Assembly (NCBI GenBank): GCA_016178505.1
Contig: JACOTG010000130.1
Location: 1 to 64,000 of the forward strand
Reading direction: 5' to 3'
Length of the DNA stretch: 64,000 bases
DNA from: Planctomycetota bacterium
GTDB taxonomy: Bacteria > Planctomycetota > JACOTG01
The notes beneath the pieces are model-generated. The model worked only from the letters and a program-made list of their open reading frames with translations. It was not told the origin of the DNA and did no database searches. The translations under genes were made by a program, and so were the position numbers. Of the stretch, positions 26,591-35,363 are shown one piece after another. The number at the start of each line of letters is the position of its first letter. The stretch's first letter is position 1.

Positions 26591-28042
26591 ATGACGGTCA
26601 AGATCGGCCAGCTCTTCATCGGCGGCGAGTGGCAAGACGCGCAGTCCGGCAAGCGCATTCCGGTGATGAACCCCGCGAACGAAGAGATCGTCGCCGAGGT
26701 CGCGGCCGGCGAAGAGGCGGACGTGGATCGCGCCGTCGTCGCGGCTCGCCGGGCCTTCGACTCGGGGCCGTGGTCGAAGATGGCGCCGTCCGAGCGCGCG
26801 TCGCTCGTCTGGAAGCTCGCCGATCTTCTCGCGAAGTACACGCCCGAGATGGCGGAGCTGGAGACCAGCCAAACCGGCAAGACGCTCTTCGATTCGGGCA
26901 AGATCGAGATGCCGGTCGCGGTCGAGGTCTTCCGCTACTACGCCGGCTGGGCGACGAAAGTGCACGGCGAGACGCTGCCGTCGCGCCCGACCGCGTTCAC
27001 GTTCACGCTGCGCGAGCCGATCGGAGTCGTCGCGGCGATCACGCCGTGGAACTTCCCGTTCCTCCTCGCGTCGTGGAAGATCGCGCCGGCTCTCGCGCTC
27101 GGCAACACGGTGATCCTCAAGCCCGCGAGCCAGACGCCGCTCACCGCGCTTCGCTTCGCCGAGATCTGCCAGGAGGCGGGGCTCCCCGAGGGCGTGTTCA
27201 ACGTCGTCACGGGCTCCGGATCGAAGTGCGGCATGGCGCTCGTGCGACATCCGGGCGTCGACAAGGTCGCGTTCACGGGATCGACCGAGGTGGGCAAGCA
27301 GATCATGCGCGAGGCCGCGGGGACGATCAAACGCCTCTCGCTCGAGCTCGGCGGCAAGTCTCCAAACATCGTCTTCGCAGATGCCGACGTCGACGCGGCC
27401 GTGCGCGGCGCGCTCACCGGAATCTTCTACAACAAGGGCGAGGTCTGCGCGGCGGGCTCGCGCCTCTTCGTCGAGGAGCCGATCCACGATCAGCTCGTCG
27501 AGAAGCTGAAGGCGAAGGCGGCGACGCTGACCGTCGGCGATCCGCGCGACAAGAACACGCGCATGGGTCCGGTCGTCTCCGCGGAGCAGATGAAGTCCGT
27601 GCTCGACTACGTCGAGAAGGGCAAGCGTGAAGGCGCGAAGCTCGTCTTCGGCGGCGCGCGGGCGAACGTCGGCAACGGGAAGGGCTTCTACGTCCAGCCG
27701 ACCGTCTTCGACAACGTCACGAACGACATGACGATCGCGCGCGAGGAGATCTTCGGCCCCGTGCTCTCCACGATCCCGTTCAAGGATTTCGAATCGGGCG
27801 TCGCGCAGGGCAACGCGACGATCTACGGCCTCGCGGCCGCGGTGTGGACGCGCGACATCAAGAAGGCGCTGCGCGCGGCGAAGATGCTGCGCGCCGGCAC
27901 CGTGTGGGTGAATACCTACAACCTCTACGACCCGAATCTCCCGTTCGGCGGCTTCAAGCAGTCGGGCTTCGGCCGCGAGCTCGGCACGCAGGCGATCGAC
28001 CTCTACACCGAGACGAAGAGCGTGTGGGTCGACCTCAGCTGA
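26591..28042 (+). CDS. Aldehyde dehydrogenase family protein
   Basis: This is a 483-residue cytosolic NAD(P)-dependent aldehyde dehydrogenase. Visible motifs are ITPWNFPFLLASWKIAPAL (cofactor lid), GSTEVGKQIM, the catalytic Glu in LELGGKSPNIVF, and the nucleophilic Cys in NKGEVCAAGSR. The C-terminal PFGGFKQSGFGRELG is typical of betaine- and phenylacetaldehyde-type members. Length matches the family. It is followed by a GNAT gene that overlaps its end. The substrate could be betaine aldehyde or another aldehyde and is not decided by sequence. Confidence 0.95.
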   Translation: MTVKIGQLFIGGEWQDAQSGKRIPVMNPANEEIVAEVAAGEEADVDRAVVAARRAFDSGPWSKMAPSERASLVWKLADLLAKYTPEMAELETSQTGKTLFDSGKIEMPVAVEVFRYYAGWATKVHGETLPSRPTAFTFTLREPIGVVAAITPWNFPFLLASWKIAPALALGNTVILKPASQTPLTALRFAEICQEAGLPEGVFNVVTGSGSKCGMALVRHPGVDKVAFTGSTEVGKQIMREAAGTIKRLSLELGGKSPNIVFADADVDAAVRGALTGIFYNKGEVCAAGSRLFVEEPIHDQLVEKLKAKAATLTVGDPRDKNTRMGPVVSAEQMKSVLDYVEKGKREGAKLVFGGARANVGNGKGFYVQPTVFDNVTNDMTIAREEIFGPVLSTIPFKDFESGVAQGNATIYGLAAAVWTRDIKKALRAAKMLRAGTVWVNTYNLYDPNLPFGGFKQSGFGRELGTQAIDLYTETKSVWVDLS

Positions 28043-28533
28043 GCCGCAAGCCGGCGACGTATCGGGTTCGCGACGCGCGAGCGAAGGACGCGGCCGCGTT
28101 CCTCGGACTGGTCGAGGCGCTCGCCGATTTCGAGAAGCTCGATCCGCCGGACGCGGCCGCGCGGCGTCGACTTCGCCGCGATGCGTTTGGCGTGCGCCCG
28201 CGAATTCACGTGCTCCTCGCCGAGACGTCGCGCGGCGAAGCGGCGGCGTATGCGATCTACTTCTTCACCTACTCGTCGTTCCTCGCGAAGCCGACGCTCT
28301 ACCTCGAGGACCTCTTCGTCCACCCCGACCACCGGCGCCGCCGAGTTGCCGACTTGGTGATGCGCCGCCTCGCCGCGATCGCGAAGCGCGAGGGCTGCGG
28401 CCGCATGGAATGGGTCGTCCTCGATTGGAACAAGGGCGCGCAGGCCTTCTACGAGCGGCTCGGCGCCCGCCACCTCCACGACTGGTTCACCTACCGCCTC
28501 GACCACCGCGGGATCGCCCGGCTTTCGAAATAA
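28024..28533 (+). CDS. GNAT acetyltransferase, spermidine/spermine-type
   Basis: This is a GNAT protein of about 165 residues. Early YRVRDARAKDAAAFLGLVEA is the usual first strand and helix. FFTYSSFLAKPTLYLEDLFV is characteristic of the diamine/spermidine acetyltransferase (SSAT-like) subgroup. Acetyl-CoA binding is by HPDHRRRRVADLVM, and MEWVVLDWNKGAQAFYERLGA closes the fold. The start is uncertain: a GTG at 28024 overlaps the aldehyde dehydrogenase by 19 bases, while a CTG at 28039 would make a CTGA overlap. The neighbouring aldehyde dehydrogenase fits polyamine breakdown, but this is inference. Confidence 0.8.
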   Translation: MGRPQLSRKPATYRVRDARAKDAAAFLGLVEALADFEKLDPPDAAARRRLRRDAFGVRPRIHVLLAETSRGEAAAYAIYFFTYSSFLAKPTLYLEDLFVHPDHRRRRVADLVMRRLAAIAKREGCGRMEWVVLDWNKGAQAFYERLGARHLHDWFTYRLDHRGIARLSK

Positions 28534-28658
28534 TTTTTTTCGCCGCGTTGACGCATGCGGGTCGCTGCCTACGTCCCTGGCCATCCGCGGTTCGAAACAG
28601 CGATCACGCGCGCGGACAATCACAAGACGAACAATTACAGAACGAAAGGATGAGAGCC

Positions 28659-29090
28659 ATGAGAGCACAGGTTCGTTGGACACCCGTTTCGGATCTAGGA
28701 ACGCTTCGCGACGAGATGATCCGAGTCTTCGGGGACGTTTGCGGTGGAAACACCGACGCCACGCGCACGGGCGCGACCCCGGTCGACGTCTTCGAAAACG
28801 AGCGCGAGTACCTCGTTCGCGCCGCGCTTCCGGGCTTCGAGCCGGCCAACGTCAACGTGACGTACCAGGACGGCGCCCTGACGATTCGCGCCGAGCGCAC
28901 AGAGGACAAGGTCGAGGGCTTCACGCCGTTGCACCGCGAAACGAGCCCCGATCCGATCGAGCGCACGATCAACCTCGAGAAGCTCGCCGACTTCGAGAAG
29001 TCGACCGCCAAGCTCGAGAAGGGCATCCTCACGATCACGCTCCCGAAGCACGAGTCGACGCGCCCCCGCGAAATCCGCGTCACCGGCTAA
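28659..29090 (+). CDS. Hsp20 family small heat-shock protein
   Basis: This 143-residue protein has an alpha-crystallin domain (residues about 45-138). TPVDVFENEREYLVRAALPG opens it, GALTIRAER is the middle strand and LEKGILTITLPK contains the family G-x-L motif. The C-terminal tail is short and basic without an I-x-I. Such chaperones hold unfolded proteins during stress. The ATG at 28659 is preceded by AAAGGA; a second ATG three codons upstream lies too near that site. A perfect palindrome follows the stop. Confidence 0.9.
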   Translation: MRAQVRWTPVSDLGTLRDEMIRVFGDVCGGNTDATRTGATPVDVFENEREYLVRAALPGFEPANVNVTYQDGALTIRAERTEDKVEGFTPLHRETSPDPIERTINLEKLADFEKSTAKLEKGILTITLPKHESTRPREIRVTG

Positions 29091-29105
29091 TGGGGTCAGA
29101 CCCCA
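29091..29105. repeat. 15-bp palindrome TGGGGTCAGACCCCA
   Basis: This perfect palindrome (7-bp arms, one-base centre) starts right at the hsp20 stop codon. The same word is, to my recollection, a dispersed element in several bacterial genomes and near REP-type transposases. Only one copy is visible here. It could also act as a weak hairpin. Confidence 0.45.
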
Positions 29106-29142
29106 GACGACGGAACGCGTCGTCTTGGCCGTCGGCGCCCGG

Positions 29143-29454
29143 CTAAAGGTGCCAGTTTCGTTCCGACGGGAGTCGCGCGTGAGGGCGGTGCAGCGACTCT
29201 CGGCGCGACGGCGAGACTCGAAACCAGGAAGAATGGAGTCTCGTCGTCGCGCGCCGAATCCTCGCGACGCCCCAAGGTGTGGTCGTCGATCGAAGACTAC
29301 GGCGGCGACTTTCGATGGACTTCGCGTCGGTCGCAGCGGCGCGCGGCATCGCGAACGCGTCGTCGGCGACGTCGCGGTTCAGCTCGATCTTCTCGAGGGT
29401 GAGCTTGTAGTGATCCGAGGAGCCCGTCGTGTCGCTGTCGTAGAGGTGGGCCAT
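29143..29454 (-). pseudogene. Likely fragment of an outer-membrane lipoprotein-sorting-type protein
   Basis: An ATG overlapping the stop of the upstream gene (TGATG) opens a 103-codon frame. The first 35 residues contain HYKLTLEKIELNRDVADDAF, the end-of-domain pattern of LolA-like or DUF4292-like lipoprotein carriers. The rest is arginine- and serine-rich and looks non-coding. I read it as a remnant of the 3' end of such a gene, possibly still translated by coupling. Between 29106 and 29142 nothing is recognised. Confidence 0.35.
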
Positions 29455-30329
29455 CAAGCGAGAAGGCGTCGTGCCTCGAGCCAGCGTCGCGCGCCTTCCG
29501 GCAGGTGCTCCTGGACGACGCGCGTACGACGCTCCCATCGAAAAACGCGCCGCTCGCGCGCGGCGCGGCGAAGCGCCGACTCGCCGATTGGATCGCGCTC
29601 GACGATCGCAGCGCGGCGCCCGTTCACGAGAACGTCGCGCACTCCGATCAGCGACTGCCTGTGGAACTCGCGGACCTCGGATGCCGGCAGCTCGTACCGC
29701 GAATAGCGGTCGATCAGCCTCCACACGCGCGACCACGACTTGCCGCTGGAGATGCGGTACATGCCGTCACAGATGCGGCGATTCGTGCGATGCGAGAAGA
29801 TCGTCTCGAGGACGATCCGTTCCATGAGCGCCTGATTGCGGCTTTGATCCTGCTTTCGGACTTGCGTGATGATCGCAAGGTACGACGGATCGAGCAGCCG
29901 ATCCGCGCGCACTTCCCAATACGTGTGGCCGAGCTGCAGCGTGGTATCGCTTTGCCGAAGCCGAGTCGGCACGTAGCCGTTGTGAGCGATCACGTCGGCG
30001 GCGAGATGCGTGAGATAGCCGAGCGAGAATGCCCGCTGCGTTTCGGTTCGACTCTCGTCGAGGAGCCGGAAGCCGACGTCCCATCGATGGCAGTGGAACC
30101 GTTCGTCGCAGAGCCCCTTCGCCACGATCTCGTCGGGAGCGATCGCACCGTAAAGGAACGCCGCGCGCCGGCGCCGGAGGAGCGCGAGCACCGCGGCCGG
30201 AACGCCGAGGGACCCCTCGAGCGTCAGCGTCGAGAAAAACGTGTGGGTCGCCGGACCCCACGCCAATGCAGGAGTTGCGAACAAGAGGAGGAGCGCAGCG
30301 AGGATCCACCACGTCGAACGTCTACGCAT
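29454..30329 (-). CDS. Zinc-dependent phospholipase C-like exported protein
   Basis: This protein of about 291 residues has a signal peptide (WWILAALLLLFATPALA) directly followed by WGPATHTFFS, in which Trp1 and the histidine would be the first zinc ligands after cleavage. The helical core includes GYLTHLAADVIAHNGYVP, giving H-x(3)-D-x(3)-H type ligands, and HTYWEVRAD. This matches the Zn_dep_PLPC domain fold (phospholipase C / S1-P1 nuclease superfamily). The C-terminal third is basic. It probably acts in the periplasm on phospholipids; the substrate is unproven. An upstream in-frame ATG at 30347 is possible. Confidence 0.8.
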   Translation of the reverse strand: MRRRSTWWILAALLLLFATPALAWGPATHTFFSTLTLEGSLGVPAAVLALLRRRRAAFLYGAIAPDEIVAKGLCDERFHCHRWDVGFRLLDESRTETQRAFSLGYLTHLAADVIAHNGYVPTRLRQSDTTLQLGHTYWEVRADRLLDPSYLAIITQVRKQDQSRNQALMERIVLETIFSHRTNRRICDGMYRISSGKSWSRVWRLIDRYSRYELPASEVREFHRQSLIGVRDVLVNGRRAAIVERDPIGESALRRAARERRVFRWERRTRVVQEHLPEGARRWLEARRLLA

Positions 30330-30581
30330 GACCGAGCAGACCTCCATCCCGTCTGAGGAGCAAGTGAACCGGATATTCTAACAGGGCTCGACGGCGAACC
30401 TACTTCTTTTGGCGTTGGCCTTCCCGCGCACTCATTCTTCGAAAACGCCAACGCGGGGCCTTGAGCGCGAAACGTTTCGCGTCGGGCCGACGAGGTCCCG
30501 AGAAACCCGGACTTTGGGGTTTACACGTCGGAGGTGCCCCCGCATAATGCGGCGCTTCGGGGACTGTAACCGCGAGCCGCG

Positions 30582-31649
30582 ATGCCTCTTTCTCGCCGAG
30601 AATTCCTCAAGACCGGTGGCGCTGCCGCTGCAGGAGCTGCGCTCCTGCCCGCTGCTGCGAATGGTCGGGCTCCGCTTCGAGTCGGCGCCCCCCGCCGACC
30701 TCTCGTAATCGCGAGTGCGAACGGCGTCAACTCGGTTGCTCGTGCGATGGAGATGTTGCGCACCCCCAAGCCGGCGGATCCACTCGACGCGGTCGTCGCG
30801 GGAGTCGCGCTCGTCGAAGACGATCCGACCGACCACTCGGTTGGACTCGGCGGACTCCCGAACGAGGACGGCGTGGTCGAGCTCGACGCCTCGTGCATGC
30901 ACGGCCCGATGGGCCGCGCGGGCGCCGTCGCGGGTCTGCGCAACGTGAAGAACGCGGCGTCCGTGGCGCGCATGGTGCTGCGACGCACCGATCACGTGCT
31001 GATCGTCGGCGAAGGCGCGCTGCGCTTCGCGAAGGCGCACGGCTTCAAAGAAGAGAACCTCCTCACGGACGAAGCGCGCGAGATGTGGCTGTGGTGGAAG
31101 GAGCATCTTTCCGAAACCGACAAGTGGTTGGCCGCGCCCGACGCGGACTACCCTGAAAACGTCCGCATCTGGGCGCAGACGACCGGCACGATCCATTGCT
31201 CGGCGTTGGACGCGAACGGGGACATCTGCGCCACGACGACGACGAGCGGGCTCGCGTTCAAGCTCCCGGGCCGAGCCGGCGACAGTCCGATCATCGGCGC
31301 CGGCAACTACGTCGACAACGACGTCGGAAGCTGCGGCTCCACCGGGCGCGGCGAAGAGCTGATCCTCAACGCCGGTTCGTTCGCGGTCGTCGAGCAGATG
31401 CGTCACGGCGCTGCGCCGAAGGACGCGTGCTTCGCGATCTTGAAGCGCATCGTGGCGAACGCGCTCAAGACTCCGCGGCTGCGTGCTCCGGACGGCCGCC
31501 CCAACTTCGACGTCAAGCTCTACGCACTCAACAAGGCAGGCGACCACGCCGGCGTCTCGATGTTCTCGGGCGCGAAGTACGCGGTGCACGACGGCACCGA
31601 GGCGAAGTTGGTCGACTGCGAGTTCCTCTACGAGGCCAAGAAGGTCTAG
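30582..31649 (+). CDS. Glycosylasparaginase (N4-(beta-N-acetylglucosaminyl)-L-asparaginase), Tat-exported
   Basis: This 355-residue Ntn-hydrolase has a twin-arginine signal (LSRREFLKTGG). The alpha subunit includes DAVVAGVALVEDDPTD and VGLGGLPNEDG. The autoprocessing site precedes the Thr of TTGTIHCSAL, which becomes the N-terminal nucleophile. SGLAFKLPGRAGDSPIIGAG and STGRGEE form the substrate pocket. The enzyme cleaves the bond between GlcNAc and asparagine after proteolysis of N-glycoproteins, releasing amino sugar outside the cytoplasm. It could cooperate with the fucosidase at 21.4 kb in glycan use; that link is inference. Confidence 0.93.
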   Translation: MPLSRREFLKTGGAAAAGAALLPAAANGRAPLRVGAPRRPLVIASANGVNSVARAMEMLRTPKPADPLDAVVAGVALVEDDPTDHSVGLGGLPNEDGVVELDASCMHGPMGRAGAVAGLRNVKNAASVARMVLRRTDHVLIVGEGALRFAKAHGFKEENLLTDEAREMWLWWKEHLSETDKWLAAPDADYPENVRIWAQTTGTIHCSALDANGDICATTTTSGLAFKLPGRAGDSPIIGAGNYVDNDVGSCGSTGRGEELILNAGSFAVVEQMRHGAAPKDACFAILKRIVANALKTPRLRAPDGRPNFDVKLYALNKAGDHAGVSMFSGAKYAVHDGTEAKLVDCEFLYEAKKV

Positions 31650-31665
31650 CCTAGGAGATTCTCCG

Positions 31666-32310
31666 ATCGCATTTTTCGAACGCTATTTCGAAGGACAGCT
31701 CGCCGACAATGGTCGCGGCGTGCTGCGCGCCGAAGGCCCGCTGAAGTTCGAGTGGGGCCGCGGGCAAGGCAACGGGAGCTTGCAGATCGGCACCGACCGC
31801 CGGATCGAAGTGCTCGCCGAGTCTGCGAAGCAGGGTCTCGACCTGCCGACGCCGCTGCCGGCGTCGATCGCCGACGGAATTCGCGAGGGCGTGTCCGTGC
31901 AGTTCGGCTATCCGGAGCCGATCTTGCTCCTGCGTGAACGCGACCACCTCGTCTATGGCTACGGCGATGTGTTTCACTTCAACAAGGAGCTGGTGATTCG
32001 CCCGAACCTGATCCTCCAGAAGATCGGCCATCGCTTCCGCAAGGATCCGGGACAAGGCAACGAGGTCACCGTGACGCTCGCACTACGCCGCAAGGGCGGG
32101 GCGGCGGAGACGTTCGATCTTTCGCCCGGTCAGTCTCACACGACCAAGGGATTGTCGATCGGCGCGCATCGTCTCGAGCAAAATACAGGACCGGGGCGCG
32201 AGGGGCCGGGGCCGCAGCACTGGTACGCATTCGAAGTGTTCGGCGTCGGCTGGGAAGCGCCCACTTATCACCGACACCTGGCGAAGATACCTGCACCCGT
32301 TGCCGAGTAA
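31666..32310 (+). CDS. Hypothetical protein with no standard start codon
   Basis: A coding frame of about 210 residues follows the glycosylasparaginase. It has protein-like composition throughout (FERYFEGQLADNGRGVLRAE; LLLRERDHLVYGYGDVFHFN; GQSHTTKGLSIGAHRLEQ) but no ATG, GTG or TTG near its 5' end. A good AGGAG at 31653-31657 lies eight bases before an ATC at 31666. The first GTG is about 50 bases later and would cut off conserved-looking sequence. It may use a rare ATC start, be frameshifted at its 5' end, or start at the internal GTG. The family is not recognised. Confidence 0.5.
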   Translation: MAFFERYFEGQLADNGRGVLRAEGPLKFEWGRGQGNGSLQIGTDRRIEVLAESAKQGLDLPTPLPASIADGIREGVSVQFGYPEPILLLRERDHLVYGYGDVFHFNKELVIRPNLILQKIGHRFRKDPGQGNEVTVTLALRRKGGAAETFDLSPGQSHTTKGLSIGAHRLEQNTGPGREGPGPQHWYAFEVFGVGWEAPTYHRHLAKIPAPVAE

Positions 32311-32356
32311 TCGATCAGCGCCAGTGTGGGCGGGATCGCGACGTCGCGCTTCCGAG

Positions 32357-33235
32357 TTACGCCAGTGTGGGTGGCGAGCCTTGGCGGTGTTGCGCGGGAG
32401 CCGGGCCCGGCGGTGCGGGGAAATCCTTCGGTAGCTCCGATCGAACCGTCGTTGCCTCTCCCGAAGCCGGATGGCGGAACGTGATCTCTCGCGCGTGGAG
32501 CGCGATCCGCCGTGCCGGCGGACCGCCGTAGCGCTTGTCGCCGAGGATCGGGTGACCGGCCTTCGCGAGATGAATCCGGATCTGGTGAGTCCGACCCGTC
32601 TCCAGCTCGACCTCGAGGCGCGCCCAGGGGCCGCGGGTTTCGACGACTTGGTAGTGCGTCACCGCCGCCTCTCCGCGGATCGGCTCGCGGATCGTCGCAG
32701 AAGTGATGCGCGGCACTCCTCTGACCCACGTGACGTACTTGCGCTTCATCGCGTGACTGCGGATCTGCTCCGAGAGACTCGTGTTCGCGGCCTTCCGCTT
32801 CGTGAAGAGCACGAGCCCGGAAACTTCCTGATCGATGCGATGGAGGAGTCCCACGTAGGGTCGGCGACCTTCGGTCTTCGTAAGGTGATCGCGGATCGCT
32901 TCGTAGAGATTGCCGCGATCGGTTTCGCGTGAGGCTTGCACGGGGACACCGGAGGCCTTGTCCGCGACGAGGACCATGTCGTCCTCGAACGCGATCTGGA
33001 GGACGACGGGCGGTCGCGCGGGTGTCGCCGGCGGAGTGATGAAGACCTCGACGGTTTCGCCCGGCATCACCGGCCGCGACACGATCTTCGTGCGCTTGCG
33101 GTTGATGTAGACGCCGCCGACTTCGATCGCGCGCCTCGCCGCCATGCGCGAAAGCTGCTTCGCGCGTCCGGCGATGAAGCGATCGAGTCGAAGTCCTCGG
33201 TCTTCCGGTCTTACCTTGAATCGGATCGGCTGCAT
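32357..33235 (-). CDS. RluA family pseudouridine synthase
   Basis: This is a 292-residue RNA-modifying enzyme. The N-terminal S4 RNA-binding domain spans about residues 10-65 (LRLDRFIAGRAKQLSRMAAR). The catalytic domain has the Asp in GLLHRIDQEVSGLVLF, with Ile replacing the usual Leu of HRLD. GRTHQIRIHLAKAGHPILGD is the second signature. It isomerises uridines in rRNA or tRNA; the site cannot be told. The ATG at 33235 gives family length; the longer open frame upstream overlaps the BatA gene and is not needed. The 196 bases up to the BatA start hold no other gene. Confidence 0.92.
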   Translation of the reverse strand: MQPIRFKVRPEDRGLRLDRFIAGRAKQLSRMAARRAIEVGGVYINRKRTKIVSRPVMPGETVEVFITPPATPARPPVVLQIAFEDDMVLVADKASGVPVQASRETDRGNLYEAIRDHLTKTEGRRPYVGLLHRIDQEVSGLVLFTKRKAANTSLSEQIRSHAMKRKYVTWVRGVPRITSATIREPIRGEAAVTHYQVVETRGPWARLEVELETGRTHQIRIHLAKAGHPILGDKRYGGPPARRIALHAREITFRHPASGEATTVRSELPKDFPAPPGPAPAQHRQGSPPTLA

Positions 33236-33431
33236 TTCTTGGGCTCGAACATAGGGTTTCGTGACCCGCCGATCAACGGCACGGGCGTATCTTCGGCCGA
33301 TAGCCCCCCAGAGCTTCAGCGATTCTGCCGGGTTCTTCGGGAAGAGGGCGACTTGGCGGACGGTCGGTGGCTCCACCAAAAACCTGGGAGGTTCGCCCGA
33401 TTTCCGTTCATGCCCGTACAATTCGTCATTC

Positions 33432-35363
33432 ATGGGCTCGCTCTTCCTGCATCCTGCGCTGCTTTGGGGACTCCTGGCATTGGCTGTCCCGATTCTCTTG
33501 CATTTCCTCTTTCGCCGCCCCGAACAGCGGATCCGATGGGCCGCGATGGACCTTCTGCGCCGCGCCGTCGAGACGACCGCAAAGCGTTCTCGCCGGCGCG
33601 AGCGATGGCTTCTTGCCCTGCGGATCGCGGTCCTTGCGCTACTGGCGCTGGCGTTCGCTTCGCCGCTCGTTCGCGACTCCGGCGTGCTCCGGGTCCTCGG
33701 CGCGGATGGTGCGCCGGTCGTGCTCGTGATCGACGGATCGCTGTCGATGCAGGCGCGCGCCGCCACCGGCGAGTCCGCATTCGAGACGGCGCGGGCGCGG
33801 GCGATCGACGTTGTGCGATCGACCCCTCGGGGCTCGCCGACGAGCGTGGTGCTCGCGTGCGCAGCGCCCCGGGTCGTCGTTCGTGACGAGGTCTCTCGCG
33901 ATGAAGTCGAAGCCGCGCTGCGGTCGCTTCAAGGGACGTCTCTCGGCGACGACGACGCGGCGACGGCTCGGCTCGTCGATTCGCTCGCGCAGGGCGCGCG
34001 CACGATCTGGTTCTCGGACTTCGCCGGCCGCGATCGCGGCGCCGCATTCCCGGCCGAGCGCTTGTCGGTCGCAGTGAGCGACTCCGGCAACGCGGCGATC
34101 GAATCGCTCGACGTGGCGCGCGAGCCGGGCATCGCAGGACCGTTGCGCGTCACCGCGGTCGTGCGACGCTTCGGCCCCGCCCGGCAACGGGAGATCTCGC
34201 TCGGAGTCGACGGAGTCGAGAAAGAGCGCCGCCGCATCGATCTTGCCGAGAACGAGGTCGCACGCGTGACGTTCGATCTCGCGGTCGACGATCCCGGGTT
34301 CCACGAAGTACGCGCGCAGCTCGACGCGGACACGAGACCGTTCGACGACGCGCGCTCGTCGGTGATCCACGTTCGCGCTCCGCTGCGCGTGCGCGTCTTC
34401 GAGCCGGTCGGCGCTTCGCCGCACCTCGACGCGGCGCTGCGAGCGGTCTGAGTCGGGGAGATCGTGACGTCGCCGCCGGACACGCTCGATCGCACGCCGG
34501 CCGGAGCGGGCGAGATCTGGGTGCTGTCCGGGATCGCGAGCTTCGGTGACGCGGCGCAAGCGGTTCTCGGTGCGGCCGGCGACGCGGGGGTTGCGCTCCT
34601 GTGGTTCGTCGAGCCCGGGACCGCTGCGGGCGAATCGATGCCCGGCATTCCACTCACGCTGCTCGGCGCGCGCGAGGCGCCGGCGACCGAGCCCGCGCAC
34701 CTCGCGCCCGTGGATCCCGACCATCCGCTCCTTCGCTCGCTGCTCGCGCGCGTGCCCGCGGCGCTCGAGCGCGTGGGCGTGAGGCGATGGACGGCATCGC
34801 GTCTCGCGGATGGGAGCGGCGCGGACGTCGTCGCGCGCATCGAGCCGTCCGGAGATCCGGCGATCGTCGAAAAGCATGACGCGCACGGGCGCGCGATCGC
34901 GTTCCTCGTTCCGGCGAACCCGAGCGCGTCGGATCTGCCGCTGCCCCTCGGTGGGGGCCACGCGTTCGTGCCGCTCCTCGCCGCGGCGCTCGAGCGGCTG
35001 GCGCCTCCCGCGCCGCTCGTCATCGAGCGACGTTGCGGCGAACCGCATGGGCTCGGGCGCGATGGGGGCGACGCGAGCCTCGTCGATCGCGACGGCGCGC
35101 CCATTCCTCTCGCACGCTTCGCGGATCTCGCGCCCGGGATCTATCGCTTGATTTCGCCGCGGCTCGCGGCCGAAGGACGCGTCGTGATCGCGGCGGATTC
35201 GAGAGAGAGCGACGTCGGCTCGGCTGCTGCGTCCGCCATTCCGCCGGCCGCGCTTCCGGCGACGATCGCGGCGGGCTTCCCGCTGCTCGCGCTCGTGGCC
35301 GGGCTCCTCGTCCTCGAGGCGGGGCTCGCCTACATCGCGTCGCGAGAGGAGCGCTCGCGATGA
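33432..35363 (+). pseudogene. BatA-domain membrane protein with vWA, split by in-frame TGA
   Basis: The gene encodes a protein of about 643 residues with the N-terminal BatA domain (FLHPALLWGLLALAVPILLH), a second membrane helix and a vWA-like domain with MIDAS residues DGSLSM. A TGA at 34449-34451 ends the first part after 339 residues. The same frame continues immediately and stays protein-like to a C-terminal membrane helix, ending in an ATGA overlap with the next gene. One base change restores the frame. The two parts may be separate products (a GTG lies at 34464), but relatives are full length. BatA-type genes accompany vWA proteins in planctomycetes; their roles are poorly known. Confidence 0.8.

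Noticed and set aside
32326-32372. Direct repeat CGCCAGTGTGGG between convergent genes
   Set aside because: Only two short copies exist and they fit neither a terminator nor a mobile element end; chance is possible.
33236-33766. Long N-terminal extension of the RluA synthase
   Set aside because: It overlaps the BatA gene on the other strand, and the S4 domain begins right after ATG 33235.
34449-34451. Selenocysteine at the in-frame TGA of BatA
   Set aside because: No stem-loop of SECIS type stands out after the TGA, BatA proteins are not redox enzymes, and TGA is a common stop here.
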